A DNA stretch of 64,000 nucleotides from Prostheceraeus crozeri (GCA_907163375.1 CAJQUW010007828.1:402501-466500); one strand, 5' to 3'. Positions 34,977-49,663 are shown, counted from the stretch's first letter. Program-made: numbers and translations. Notes: generated from the sequence alone by a model not told the origin.

Positions 34977-35513
34977 CTGGAAGGGAAAGATTCATGTGTA
35001 ATGATGATAGGATTAAAAAATTGTCAAAATATTTTTCCCGTCATTATTTTTGTTTTGGTGAAAAAAATACTTAAAAATCATTGAACTGTTCTTTGTTTTG
35101 TAAAATGTAAAATAATCTTTGACGCGCTATTTTTATTCTGATTTCGCCGATCTGGCCTTAATTATCAATCATTAACATATGATCAGATTTGAAATTTACA
35201 TACGCACAGCAGATCACATATTATGTATCGGAGAGCTACGTAATTATAAAGATATAAAATCATAAAATGTCATTTCACTATTTGATGGCACAATTAAGAC
35301 ATCGATCAATTTCTTTGCATGGATAAACTGGGCAAATGTGGCTGGTTCCATTCAGTCTCAGTGTTTATTAATTTTCTGTTCTCTCTGATCCCTACACCTT
35401 CCACAATTTGTCTTTTCATCGCATTATTATGGTGCACTCCTCACATAAGTAAGTAATGGCTGTAAACGGGAGGTTTTTCATTATGTACAATAAAATCCGG
35501 TTATCACTCCCTT

Positions 35514-36354
35514 TAGTTTTTGCCGATAAGTAAAATTGAATAAATTGAAATAAAAAAAACGAAATTTTCATAACGTTTGTTTTCGGGTCCCGACCCTTTC
35601 AACGAGAGTTTTGGCATAACTGCCAGTTACAAGTGGTTTTATATACTTCAGACATAAGACTTCAGTGACCATTTATTTACCATTCAGACAGCTCATCACA
35701 GCGATTCATCACCTCAACTCTACGCTTTATCTTCTACGCTTTTGACAACGCAATATCAAACGGTCTCTTCTACGCATCTTTCAAGCATTCAAGAAAAACT
35801 CTTCACAACCATTCAATCAATACTCACGAACTCCACGTCGCTCAGCGCACTCCTATATCCTTATGCAGTGTGAAGGCATGTTGTCTATGGAATTGATTCT
35901 ATTGTGAAAGTGTGATTGGGGTACTTCTATAGCAAGACTTGTAGGAACTTTAGAGCTCGAAGTACTTAGAGCACAAACCGCCAGCATTAGGCATTAAGGT
36001 TGATAGGGAGTGCGCTGAGCGTCCATGTTTACGTGAATGTGAGTGTTATGGTTGATTGAAGATTGATGTCATATTATTGAATGCGAGAAGAGACCGCTTA
36101 TATATTATTTGTTAGTTAAGCGTTGGATAGAAGCGCGTAAGGTGTTGAATTGATGTGATGTGATGGAGAATGGGAATTGTATTAAATGGTCACACCGAAT
36201 AGATGTCCAATAAGTATATAAAAACACTGAGTACTGCAGTTGATGCCAATAACTCGTTGATAAAGGGTCGGGACCAGAAAAACTCGTTCCGTTTAGTTAT
36301 TGTTTTTTCGTTGTTTTTATTCAATTTACTCAAGGTTACTTATCGGCAAAACTA
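35514..36354. mobile_element. 841-bp fold-back element (TAGTTTTGCCGATAAGTAA ends)
   Basis: The left end TAGTTTTTGCCGATAAGTAA and the right end, read inward TAGTTTTGCCGATAAGTAAC, are inverted repeats. Matches continue inward through TTGAATAAA, GGTCCCGACCCTTT and the central AGCGCACTCC, so nearly the whole element is one imperfect palindrome. No coding capacity and no certain target duplication. It lies in THOC6 intron 1. Confidence 0.75.
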
Positions 36355-37812
36355 ATTTTAAGACACTCCTCACATTCCTAATAAATTCTTGAATTCTTGC
36401 GCTATGTTGTTCTCTGCAATGTCTCCATAATGCAAATGTTTCCTGCTGTTCTATCATTTCTCTCATATGTTCATTTCTTGATGTTTGCCAAGTCTATCGA
36501 TTCAAAGAAATGGGTAGATATTTAATTGTGCAATCAAATAGTGCAATGGTATTTTATGACTTTATATCCTTGTAATTACGTTTCTCTACGATACTGAATA
36601 TATGATCTACCTGCGTGCAAGCAAATTTCAAATCTCATCATTTATTAGTGATTGATAAGGATCGTTGAAATACATTTCAAAATATTTCAATTATTTAAAG
36701 TCGAATTACAGTAAGTAGTTTAGTTCACCCATCAAAATATACAAATGCCAACTTATTCCAAATATTCTGAAACATAAAAATCAGAAAGTTTAATATAAAC
36801 GAATTAACTTCCACTTATTGGCAAACGCAATTACAGACAAATATCACCGGCGATTGTCAGATAGAATTGTCTTGCACGTCGAAAACATACACCCGACGTC
36901 GCCATTCGAGATCGGCTTCATTTGCAGGTGTCAGTCTGCTGTGGAGACGCCAGCACTGATCTAATGCAGCGCAGAACTTCAACATCAGATATTATGTACT
37001 TAAAAATTTGAAACAATATGTTGACTGCCGATGCACCCCAATTTTCAATATTTTGCTTTTAATATATGACTAAATGAAGGATTTTTTACGAAATGTTTGA
37101 GTTAATCTGAATGCATTTGAGAGATTCCGGGCAACTGAGAAATATTTTGGAAATGTTAGAGGAAATCTACATCTTGCATATATTGAAAATGGAACAAAAA
37201 TGAATATTTAATCTTTGTCAATGTTGTATGAATTTCCAGGAAATTGATTCTGTTTCAAAGAGAAATAAATATATTCGCTGGTACAGTATTAGCAGAGATT
37301 CTAGAGGCAAAGAATTCTATCGTTTTCTTGCCTTCCGGAGACCACAGAATTCCTCATCTTCCAGCAGATTTAATTAGTATAATAAAATGGTACGAAAAGG
37401 CTAAGACATTGCTTCAAATGCCCATGAGAAAAGCATTCATTCGTTTCTTTATGGTTGTAGCAGTCTGGAATATATCAAATGATGCATTTAGCTGTCGTAA
37501 TGTTGTTATAAGACGTCATTTCGACAAAATGAATAATTATTTTGTGTTAATTGTAAAAATGTAGTGAATGTTTTTAACACTGTCATAGTCTGTCTGAGGT
37601 GTAAAAATGCATCCACGTAATTAGTAATAGACCATATAGAAGGGATAATCATAATCCTGAAGCATAATCACAATGAAGGGACTCATGAAATGTAATTATC
37701 ACAGCGAATATTTGATCTAAAAAATCTGAAATTCCGCAAAAATACGAAAGAATCTCATCCATCATAGATAAAAAACTGACAAAGATTGAAAATACACGGA
37801 TATTTGAATTTA
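36355..37812. other. Intron 1 sequence; no gene supported
   Basis: A 106-codon plus-strand frame at 37244-37564 is preceded by a TTTCCAG acceptor-like site, but the product matches no family I know and has no partner exon. I do not call it. The rest is AT-rich intronic DNA. Confidence 0.45.
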
Positions 37813-37966
37813 ATAAATAATAATAATAATAATCGTTTTTATTTCAAACAAGGCCTCAATACTGATAATCGTGAGGCTGATACAAAATGAGTTATAAAAT
37901 TGAATTTGACGAAAGAAAAAAGTAACAAAAATTATAACAAAATGAGAGAGACATCAACGGATAGTG

Positions 37967-40574
37967 TCACATGGAAAATCCAATATTTAGCAACCGTATC
38001 ATCGTCATTACAAAACTGTTTCTGCGCATAACAGACAAGCATTCAGGCATACGATAATGATTAGAGTTCTTCAACTTGGTAGGGGTAAGGTAATGCAAAG
38101 GGTGATGATCATCTTTTGAAAATGCAAGGAAAAGCTTCAGTCCAATGATTAGTCTACGATAGTCTAAGGGAACAAAATAGGAACATGCACAACTTTTGGA
38201 CGTACATATAACAGCATGAGATCTATTTTGAACTTTTTCCAACAAGTTGACATTTTTCTTATTCAAGCTTACGAATAAGGGAGCTGCATACTCTATTATG
38301 CTACGAATAGTGTTATTATAAATATGCACAAGATCAGCTACAGATAGAAATGGCTTTAACTGTCGAAGCACAAAAATTCGTGAGGAGGCCCTCTTGACAA
38401 CATTTTCAACATGAAAATTCCAGTTCCATCTTGAGTCCAGCGTCACACCAAGAAATTTCAATCTGTCCACGATTTGAACATTTGAAATCTGGAATCGTTC
38501 CCAATCACCTGAATTCCTCGACGCAATAAAAATCTGTCTGCATTTATGCCATCCAATTTCCATTTTGTTGGATACTGTCCATCTTGTGATATCACTAAGG
38601 GCTTTGGATACGGGGCTTGCATCAGAATTTTTTCTTATCCTGCCAACTACAATTATGTCATCCGCATATTTGGACAACAAGACTTCCTTATGATGAGACA
38701 GAGTCAGATCTGCGAGAAAGAATCCAAAGATCATGGGACCGATTGATGATACCTGCGGAATCCTACTACTAACAAGCTCATCACTACTGTATGTTCCATT
38801 CCATCGAATTCGCTGTGAGCGGCCAGTAACATAATTTCTTACAAAGTTTGAAGTAAACAAATCAAAATTGCTCTCCATCATTTTCTCAAGTAAGAGGCGA
38901 TGCGAAATCTTGTCGAATCCCTTGCTTAAATCTATGGATAAAACGTGGCATGCAATAATGTCCTTTTCCTGTAGAGATGTTGTGACAAAATCTTCGACGT
39001 CTATAAGGGCGCAAGTTGTAGAACTTTTGGGGCGGAATCCATACTGTTTATCATCATAGCGAGAAATGAACTGAGATTTGATAACTGGCAGTAGTTCTCT
39101 CTCAAAAATCCTTGCGGGTATGGCAAGCAAAGAAATTGGGCGTACATTATCTATATTCGGAGGACGACTCTTCGGCAAAGGGATGATATCTGCTTTCTTC
39201 CACAAATTTGGAATGTTGGCTTCAGCAATGCATTTATTGAACAGTATGGCCAATGGCTCACAGAGAATAGAGGAAAACTTGGACCAGACAGCCTGTGGAA
39301 TCATATCAGGACCGAAAGAAAATTTTGGCTTAACTTGATTTAGACGCTTTTCAACACTTTCTTTATCAATAGTTAAGGGTCTACAAAAGTCACCAATTTC
39401 GCGATCGACAATTGAGTCAACTATAAAGTTACGAGCAAGATTCTGATTCATCTCCTCAAGGACACAGACAAGTGGCCGATCAGGCTGAAGTTTAGAAATC
39501 CAATCGTCGTGATTTGTATTTGTGTTGTTAACAATTTTATAAACTTCCCAAATTGAATGACTCTTCAAAAATGTATTGCTCCATCGCACCTTGGAATTAG
39601 AAATCATCTCCTTTACTTTACGTTGGTAATGGTGATATAACGTCCAATTTCTTTCCCGGTACGCTCTGTAACGCTTGTTTATGACAAGTTTGATTGTATT
39701 AGTCAACCATGGCTTGTGTTTTGCACTTGAAATTTTGACATAATCTTGGAATATGCTGTAGGGCATTTCTGAGGACATCATAGAACCATTCACATGCATC
39801 GTCGAGATTTAAGTTGCATAGAAATGATTCCCAATCCATATGAGAGAGAAGCATGTAGGATTTCTGAAGATTTGAATCTCTGAGATCGAGCAGTTCGACA
39901 TAAGATGGTTTAGTAACAATTTCTTGAATAGGATTCAGCACAATAACACTATGATCGCTTGTTGAAAGAGGCGGGAAAAATGATGGCTTGGAGAAGTGAT
40001 CAAGATATTGTTCCGGAACTAGAATGAGGTCCAATATTGCATTCATCCGTGTAGGCTCTCGTACAACATTTTGTAGTTGATATGAAAGTTCGAATAGTCG
40101 AGGATTAACTCGATTAAAATCTCCCAAAATCAGTACATCATCTCCAGAATATTGCAGTAGACATCCATCGATAATAGAAACATAGTCAATCAACGCCGAC
40201 GATGCCAAATGACCTAATGAACCACCTTTAGGAAAATAAATCATAGTCAAAATACACTTAAATTGTCTATTCGATATACGAAGCAGGAGTAATTCAACGT
40301 CAGGAAACTGACTGAGAAAGTAGAGGTATGACGGAATAATTGGCATTAACCAAACAGCACAAACCGCCTCCCTTCTTCCCGGTATGCGGTCTGCGCGGTA
40401 TAAGTTATAATTGGGAATATGAACGCATGAATCCGGTATACTGTTATCCAACCATGTTTCAATCACACATATGATATCAGGAGATACTTTTCTGACAAAA
40501 TAACTCAATTCGTCTGTTTTATTCACGATCGATCTTGCATTTGTCAACAAAAGTCTCGGTAAAGGCAAAGTCAC
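37967..40574 (-). pseudogene. LINE B ORF2: endonuclease plus intact reverse transcriptase frame
   Basis: The endonuclease part starts MTLPLPRLLLTNARS and contains VIETWLDNS, VLILGDFNR, AILDLILV and STSDHSVI, the catalytic APE motifs. A single frame change in the overlap 39699-39799 leads into a 600-residue frame with VRPISLLAIPARIFE, KQYGFRPKSSTT, the catalytic VLSIDLSKGFDKI, the active site SKYADDIIVV and the thumb motif FLGVTLDSRWNW. The SSRIPQVSSIGPM block is altered from the usual SGVPQGSVLGP. Mending is not needed to recognise it: nearly all domains are readable. Confidence 0.88.
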
Positions 40575-40580
40575 ATTTTG

Positions 40581-41304
40581 TCAAGCTGACTCGTTTGTCC
40601 GAGTAACAATTCTCCAATGCCTGATAATTACATCAGCCGCATCGTCCTCCCCCTCTTGAACTCCTCTTGAGGATTTTTCGTTCTCTTCATGTTTGCCTTC
40701 GTCAGATCTCTGTCTCGATACACACTGACGACACACACGAGTCCTTTTAATTTGCTGGTAAATTTGCAAAAACTGACTGAATTTCAAACTTTATAAGCGT
40801 ATTCGTCGAAAGCGTATTCTCACAGTCTTGATCTTTTACCATCTGGAAATCAACTTGTGATTCACCCTCGTTCCATCTTGTCGTCCACCGTTTGCCTTTG
40901 ATGTGTCCGATAGAAGTCTCACCGAGACCGAAAACCATGATGTTCTTTCTTTTGTCACTCCTCATTTCATGTTCTGTAATTGCACTGTTTATAACCTTTC
41001 CTATATCGGAAATAATCTTCGTGTTGAGCTGTTGTTTAAGTGTGGATAATTCATTTTCTATTGCAGTGAAGCGAGTAAAGATATCTCGTATATTTACCGA
41101 TTTACATCCATTGCACATATAGGACAAGTTGTCAGCAGTGACAACAGCCTTAGCGACGGATGCTGTCACTCCAGAGCATTCTTTCTTCACATGCAGTTTC
41201 GTGTTACAAAGATTGCATTGTATGAAATCTGCATCGATTGCTATGTTACAAGCAGCACACATTTCGATAGTCAGCGCATCGCTATTCTTACGGGAGCCGA
41301 ACAT
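40581..41304 (-). pseudogene. LINE B ORF1 with a PHD-type zinc finger
   Basis: From MFGSRKNSDALTIEMC the protein shows Cys and His pairs in PHD order: C-x2-C, C-x2-C, a His-Cys pair (HVKKEC) and a final YMCNGC (residues ~14-65). A coiled-coil-like stretch follows (ENELSTLKQQLNTKI). ORF1 proteins with PHD fingers are known from CR1/L2-type LINEs. The frame changes near 40780 into a charged tail (EGKHEENEKSSRGVQEGE) ending at 40581. Confidence 0.75.
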
Positions 41305-41340
41305 GACAAGAAGAAAAGACAGATAGCGAACACCAATCAC

Positions 41341-42755
41341 TTGAAGTCAATGTTTCACTGGAAAAAATGAAAAATGACGATAACAGCAAATGGGAATAGC
41401 CAACCAAAAAAACAACCACGGCAAATTGTAGATGGAAGAACGACGATCCCAACAATATCAAAATTCACTATTCTGGACACAATAACGATGAAATATCACG
41501 AAAAATGTAATAGATTGCACGACGATCACCAGAGACACAACCGTCACCAACAAAAGCCGCCATAAAAAGAATTTTTTCCTGAATTGATGAAGAAGTAATG
41601 AATTTTAATGTATATCGTGCATGACATCATTGCTTGCATTATATGGACCATACCTGATACATATCAGACTTTCACCCATTCACTATTACAATGAGTAAGT
41701 GACATGTCAGATGGTTACTAAAAACTTATAATAAATCTACTTAATTCTCTTCATGGAAATCATATCATTTTTTGAAAGCGAATGACGTACTTTCAAAATC
41801 ATTCAATGAAACACCGATGTAGTTCAGAGAAGAAAATCATTCTCTTGAAGTCATGAAAGAAGTTTGACCCTTCGCAACATTTGAAACGGAAAGGCAACGC
41901 AAAGTGCATGCGAGGCTTTTCGACCGGTTCTCTTAAAGGCATTTTACAGTTTACGCAATGTAGTATTTTGTGTGTGTTCGCGGATGGAGATGCATCGGCA
42001 GAACAAGTCGGCATCTTCAAGAAAAGGCAAACGAGTACTTGTCAAATGGCTACGTTTAGGTAAAACTCGATCACATGCAAACATCCTTGTCCAGATCTAT
42101 TACACGTCATGTATTTGAGCAAAAACGTCAACCTGCAGAAACGGCTGTTATTGTATTATAGTTCTACAGCTACGACATCCCTACGACAGTCCATAATACA
42201 GCACGAGGCGAAGCCGAGCATGGATATCTTTGAATGGAGTACGGATGGAATTGCTGTATAACTTATCGAACGCGCTATGGTTATCAAATAGAGTTAGATA
42301 TCGACATCTATCATTGCCTGCCGATCTCACATGGACTGCCGGATATCATTGCGGCCTCTGTTATGTCTATGTTAATTTCAGTAGCACAGAAATGGATCTA
42401 AAGATAGACATCTAGACGGTATATGTAGTTTTGTTCGACATTATGATATATATATATATATACATTATACAATGTATACTCGTATAATAAGCTTATTATT
42501 TTCTTGTGTATACCAAGTTCTATATCATAGCATTCATAGACATCCCTGATTAAATTGCAGTCTGCTTTATAAAATTGTATTTTCTTTGTTCAGCATTTTA
42601 CTCCATACATTCACGTACTCTGTGGTAGTCTTATATCAAGTTCCATCCTAGCAGGGATATAGAACTGTGACGGGGCAATATAGCAATAGAAATAAGTGAT
42701 AACATGCTTTAATGTCAGCATAGATAATCCATGGCATAGAGCAAGGATTTCCATG
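41341..42755. other. Intron 1: LINE 5' region, short repeat, TA microsatellite
   Basis: The first ~200 bp probably belong to the LINE B 5' region. At 41876-41955 there is a short block (AACGCAAAGTGCATGCGAGGC-like) that is repeated inverted at 56045-56125. A TA microsatellite lies at about 42445-42462. No gene seen. Confidence 0.45.
41876..41955 (+). repeat. 80-bp repeat, left partner of an inverted pair flanking the minisatellite
   Basis: The block contains CGCAAAGTGCATGCGAGGC, then GGTTCTCTTAAAGGCATTTTAC. The reverse complement of 56045-56125 reads CGCAAAGTACATGCGAGGC, then TGTTCTCTTTCAGGCATTGTAC. Similarity is about 75-80 percent by eye. Confidence 0.6.
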
Positions 42756-45700
42756 AAACCATGTGTCGAACAAATGCCTAAAATCCATGATATTTTATTG
42801 TCGAACAAAACCATGTGTCGAACAAATGCCTAAAATCTATGATATCTTGTTGTCGAACAAAGCCATGTGTCGAACAAAACCACTGTCGAACAAATGCCTA
42901 AAATCCATGATATCTTGTTGTCGAACAAAACCACTGTGGAAGAAATGCCTAAAATCCATGATATCTTGTTGTCGAACAAAACCATGTGTCGAACAAAACC
43001 ACTGTAGAAAAAATGCCTAAAATCCATGATATCTTGTTGTCGAACAAAACCACTGTCGAACAAATGCCTAAAATCCATGATATCTTGTTGTCGAACAAAA
43101 CCACTGTCGAACAAATGCCTAAAATCCATGATATCTTGTTGTCGAACAAAACCACTGTCGAACAAATGCCTAAAATCTATGATATCTTATTGTCGAACAA
43201 AACCATGTGTCGAACAAATGCCTAAAATCCATGATATCTTGTTGTCGAACAAAACCACTGTCGAACAAATGCCTAAAATCCATGATATCTTGTTGTCGAA
43301 CAAAACCACTGTCGAACAAATGCCTAAAATCCATGATATCTTGTTGTCGAACAAAACCATGTGTCGAACAAAACCATGTGTCGAACAAAACCACTGTCGA
43401 ACAAATGCCTAAAATCCATGATATCTTGTTGTCGAACAAAACCACTGTCGAACAAATGCCTAAAATCTATGATATCTTGTTGTCGAACAAAACCACTGTC
43501 GAACAAATGCCTAAAATCTATGATATCTTGTTGTCGAACAAAACAATGTGTCGAACAAAACCACTGTGGAACAAATGCCTAAAATCTATGATATCTTGTT
43601 GTCGAACAAAACCACTGTCGAACAAATGCCTAAAATCCATGATATCTTGTTGTCGAACAAAACCACTGTTGAACAAATGCCTAAAATCTATGATATCTTA
43701 TTGTCGAACAAAACCACTGTGGAACAAATGCCTAAAATCCATGATATCTTATTGTCGAACAAAACCATGTGTCGAACAAAACCATGTGTCGAACAAAACC
43801 ACTGTCGAACAAATGCCTAAAATCCATGATATCTTGTTGTCGAACAAAACCACTGTCGAACAAATGCCTAAAATCCATGATATCTTGTTGTCGAACAAAA
43901 CCACTGTCGAACAAATGCCTAAAATCCATGATATCTTGTTGTCGAACAAAACCATGTGTCGAACAAAACCACTGTGGAACAAATGCCTAAAATCCATGAT
44001 ATCTTGTTGTCGAACAAAACCACTGTCGAACAAATGCCTAAAATCCATGATATCTTGTTGTCGAACAAAACCACTGTCGAACAAATGCCTAAAATCCATG
44101 ATATCTTGTTGTCGAACAAAACCACTGTCGAACAAATGCCTAAAATCCATGATATCTTGTTGTCGAACAAAACCACTGTCGAACAAATGCCTAAAATCCA
44201 TGATATCTTGTTGTCGAACAAAACCACTGTCGAACAAATGCCTAAAATCCATGATATCTTGTTGTCGAACAAAACCATGTGTCGAACAAAACCACTGTGG
44301 AACAAATGCCTAAAATCCATGATATCTTGTTGTCGAACAAAACCATGTGTCGAACAAAACCACTGTGGAACAAATGCCTAAAATCCATGATATCTTGTTG
44401 TCGAACAAAACCACTGTCGAACAAATGCCTAAAATCCATGATATCTTGTTGTCGAACAAAACCACTGTCGAACAAATGCCTAAAATCCATGATATCTTAT
44501 TGTCGAACAAAACCACTGTCGAACAAATGCCTAAAATCCATGATATCTTGTTGTCGAACAAAACCATGTGTCGAACAAATGCCTAAAATCCATGATATCT
44601 TGTTGTCGAACAAAACCACTGTCGAACAAATGCCTAAAATCCATGATATCTTGTTGTCGAACAAAACTATGTGTCGAAGAAAACCACTGTCGAACAAATG
44701 CCTAAAATCCATGATATCTTGTTGTCGAACAAAACCACTGTCGAACAAATGCCTAAAATCCATGATATCTTGTTGTCGAACAAAACCACTGTCGAACAAA
44801 TGCCTAAAATCCATGATATCTTGTTGTCGAACAAAACCACTGTCGAACAAATGCCTAAAATCCATGATATCTTATTGTCGAACAAAACCACTGTCGAACA
44901 AATGCCTAAAATCCATGATATCTTGTTGTCGAACAAAACCATGTGTCGAACAAAACCACTGTCGAACAAATGCCCAAAATCCATGATATCTTGTTGTCGA
45001 ACAAAACCACTGTCGAACAAATGCCTAAAATCCATGATATCTTGTTGTCGAACAAAACCATGTGTCGAACAAATGCCTAAAATCCATGATATCTTGTTGT
45101 CGAACAAAACCATGTGTCGAACAAAACCACTGTCGAACAAATGCCTAAAATCCATGATATCTTGTTGTCGAACAAAACCACTGTCGAACAAATGCCTAAA
45201 ATCTATGATATCTTGTTGTCGAACAAAACCACTGTCGAACAAATGCCTAAAATCCATGATATCTTGTTGTCGAACAAAACCATGTGTCGAACAAAACCAC
45301 TGTCGAACAAATGCCTAAAATCTATGATATCTTGTTGTCGAACAAAACCACTGTCGAACAAATGCCTAAAATCCATGATATCTTGTTGTCGAACAAAACC
45401 ACTGCCGAACAAATGCCTAAAATCCATGATATCTTGTTGTCGAACAAAACCATGTGTCAACCAAAACCACTGTCGAACAAATGCCTAAAATCTATGATAT
45501 CTTGTTGTCGAACAAAACCACTGTGGAACAAATGCCTAAAATCTATGATATCTTGTTGTCGAACAAAACCACTGTCGAACAAATGCCTAAAATCCATGAT
45601 ATCTTGTTGTCGAACAAAACCACTGTCGAACAAATGCCTAAAATCCATGATATCTTGTTGTCGAACAAAACCACTGTCGAACAAATGCCTAAAATCCATG

Positions 45701-48700
45701 ATATCTTGTTGTCGAACAAAACCACTGTGGAACAAATGCCTAAAATCTATGATATCATATCTTATTGTCGAACAAAACCACTGTCGAACAAATGCCTAAA
45801 ATCCATGATATCTTGTTGTCGAACAAATGCCTAAAATCTATGATATCTTGTTGTCGAACAAAACCATGTGTCGAACAAAACCACTGTGGAAGAAATGCCT
45901 AAAATCCATGATATCTTGTTGTCGAACAAAACTACTGTGGAACAAATGCCTAAAATCCATGATATCTTGTTGTCGAACAAAACCATGTGTCGAACAAAAC
46001 CACTGTCGAACAAATGCCTAAAATCCATGATATCTTGTTGTCGAACAAAACCATGTGTCGAACAAAACCACTGTCGAACAAATGCCTAAAATCTATGATA
46101 TCTTGTTGTCGAACAAAACCACTGTCGAACAAATGCCTAAAATCCATGATATCTTGTTGTCGAACAAAACCACTGCCGAACAAATGCCTAAAATCCATGA
46201 TATCTTGTTGTCGAACAAAACCAGGTGTCAACCAAAACCACTGTCGAACAAATGCCTAAAATCTATGATATCTTGTTGTCGAACAAAACCACTGTGGAAC
46301 AAATGCCTAAAATCTATGATATCTTGTTGTCGAACAAAACCACTGTCGAACAAATGCCTAAAATCCATGATATCTTGTTGTCGAACAAAACCACTGTCGA
46401 ACAAATGCCTAAAATCCATGATATCTTGTTGTCGAACAAAACCATGTGTCGAACAAAACCACTGTGGAACAAATGCCTAAAATCCATGATATCTTGTTGT
46501 CGAACAAAACCATGTGTCGAACAAAACCACTGTGGAACAAATGCCTAAAATCCATGATATCTTGTTGTCGAACAAAACCACTGTCGAACAAATGCCTAAA
46601 ATCTATGATATCTTGTTGTCGAACAAAACCACTGTCGAACAAATGCCTAAAATCCATGATATCTTATTGTCGAACAAAACCACTGTCGAACAAATGCCTA
46701 AAATCCATGATATCTTGTTGTCGAACAAAACCATGTGTCGAACAAATGCCTAAAATCCATGATATCTTGTTGTCGAACAAAACCACTGTCGAACAAATGC
46801 CTAAAATCCATGATATCTTGTTGTCGAACAAAACCATGTGTCGAACAAAACCACTGTCGAACAAATGCCTAAAATCCATGATATCTTGTTGTCGAACAAA
46901 ACCACTGTCGAACAAATGCCTAAAATCCATGATATCTTGTTGTCGAACAAAACCACTGTCGAACAAATGCCTAAAATCCATGATATCTTGTTGTCGAACA
47001 AAACCACTGTCGAACAAATGCCTAAAATCCATGATATCTTATTGTCGAACAAAACCATGTGTCGAACAAAACCACTGTCGAACAAATGCCTAAAATCCAT
47101 GATATCTTGTTGTCGAACAAAACCACTGTCGAACAAATGCCTAAAATCTATGATATCTTATTGTCGAACAAAACCACTGTCGAACAAATGCCTAAAATCC
47201 ATGATATCTTGTTGTCGAACAAAACCATGTGTCGAACAAAACCACTGTCGAACAAATGCCTAAAATCCATGATATCTTGTTGTCGAACAAAACCACTGTC
47301 GAACAAATGCCTAAAATCTATGATATCTTATTGTCGAACAAAACCACTGTCGAACAAATGCCTAAAATCCATGATATCTTGTTGTCGAACAAAACCACTG
47401 TCGAACAAATGCCTAAAATCCATGATATCTTGTTGTCGAACAAAACCACTGTCGAACAAATGCCTAAAATCCATGATATCTTGTTGTCGAACAAAACCAC
47501 TGTGGAACAAATGCCTAAAATCTATGATATCTTATTGTCGAACAAAACCACTGTCGAACAAATGCCTAAAATCCATGATATCTTGTTGTCGAACAAAACC
47601 ATGTGTCGAACAAATGCCTAAAATCTATGATATCTTGTTGTCGAACAAAACCATGTGTCGAACAAAACCACTGTGGAAGAAATGCCTAAAATCCATGATA
47701 TCTTGTTGTCGAACAAAACTACTGTGGAAGAAATGCCTAAAATCCATGATATCTTGTTGTCGAACAAAACCATGTGTCGAACAAAACCACTGTCGAACAA
47801 ATGCCTAAAATCCATGATATCTTGTTGTCGAACAAAACCATGCGTCGAACAAAACCACTGTCGAACAAATGCCTAAAATCTATGATATCTTGTTGTCGAA
47901 CAAAACCACTGTCGAACAAATGCCTAAAATCCATGATATCTTGTTGTCGAACAAAACCACTGCCGAACAAATGCCTAAAATCCATGATATCTTGTTGTCG
48001 AACAAAACCACTGTCGAACAAATGCCTAAAATCCATGATATCTTGTTGTCGAACAAAACCACTGTCGAACAAATGCCTAAAATCCATGATATCTTGTTGT
48101 CGAACAAAACCACTGTCGAACAAATGCCTAAAATCCATGATATCTTGTTGTCGAACAAAACCACTGTCGAACAAATGCCTAAAATCTATGATATCTTGTT
48201 GTCGAACAAAACCATGTGTCGAACAAAACCACTGTCGAACAAATGCCTAAAATCCATGATATCTTGTTGTCGAACAAAACCACTGTCGAACAAATGCCTA
48301 AAATCCATGATATCTTGTTGTCGAACAAAACCAGTGTCGAACAAATGCCTAAAATCTATGATATCTTGTTGTCGAACAAAACCACTGTCGAACAAATGCC
48401 TAAAATCTATGATATCTTGTTGTCGAACAAAACCATGTGTCGAACAAAACCACTGTGGAACAAATGCCTAAAATCCATGATATCTTGTTGTCGAACAAAA
48501 CCATGTGTCGAACAAAACCACTGTTGAACAAATGCCTAAAATCCATGATATCTTATTGTCGAACAAAACCACTGTCGAAAAAATGCCTAAAATCCATGAT
48601 ATCTTGTTGTCGAACAAAACCACTGTCGAACAAATGCCTAAAATCTATGATATCTTATTGTCGAACAAAGCCATGTGTCGACCAAAACCACTGTCGAACA

Positions 48701-49663
48701 AATGCCGAAAATCCATGATATCTTGTTGTCGAACAAAACCATGTGTCGAACAAAACCACTGTCGAACAAATGCCTAAAATCTATGATATCTTGTTGTTGA
48801 ACAAAACCACTGTCGAACAAATGCCTGAAATCTATGATATCTTGTTGTCGAACAAAACCACTGTCGAACAAATGCCTAAAATCTATGATATCTTATTGTC
48901 GAACAAAACCATGTGTCGAACAAAACCACTGTCGAACAAATGCCTAAAATCTATGATATCTTATTGTCGAACAAAACCACTGTCGAACAAATGCCTAAAA
49001 TCCATGATATCTTGTTGTCGAACAAAACCATGTGTCGAACAAAACCACTGTCGAACAAATGCCTAAAATCTATGATATCTTGTTGTTGAACAAAACCACT
49101 GTCGAACAAATGCCTGAAATCTATGATATCTTGTTGTCGAACAAAACCAGTGTCGAACAAATGCCTAAAATCTATGATATCTTATTGTCGAACAAAACCA
49201 TGTGTCGAACAAAACCACTGTCGAACAAATGCCTAAAATCCATGATATCTTATTGTCGAACAAAACCATGTGTCGAACAAAACAGCTGTCGAACAAATGC
49301 CTAAAATCCATAATATCTTGTTGTCGAACAAAACCACTGTCGAACAAATGCCTAAAATCCATGATATCTTATTGTCGAACAAAACCACTGTCGAACAAAT
49401 GCCTAAAATCTATGATATCTTATTGTCGAACAAATGCCTAAAATCTATGATATCTTATTGTCGAACAAAACCACTGTCGAAAAAATGCCTAAAATCCATG
49501 ATATCTTGTTGTCGAACAAAACCACTGTCGAACAAATGCCTAAAATCTATGATATCTTATTGTCGAACAAAGCCATGTGTCGACCAAAACCACTGTCGAA
49601 CAAATGCCTAAAATCCATGATATCTTGTTGTCGAACAAAACCATGTGTCGAACAAAACCACTG

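Larger units (their letters stand above)
37813..41340 (-). mobile_element. LINE retrotransposon B, full length, largely preserved (CR1-like)
   Basis: The minus strand carries ORF1 (from 41304), an APE endonuclease (40574-39699) and a long uninterrupted reverse transcriptase (39799-37967). It ends with an ATT/TAA microsatellite tail at about 37813-37833. A 5' untranslated region may extend to about 41560. Only about two frame changes separate the parts, so it is much younger than LINE A. It lies in THOC6 intron 1 in the same orientation as the gene. Confidence 0.9.

Noticed and set aside
37244-37564. 106-codon frame preceded by an acceptor-like site
   Set aside because: No recognisable family, no donor-linked partner exon, opposite strand to THOC6; most likely chance.
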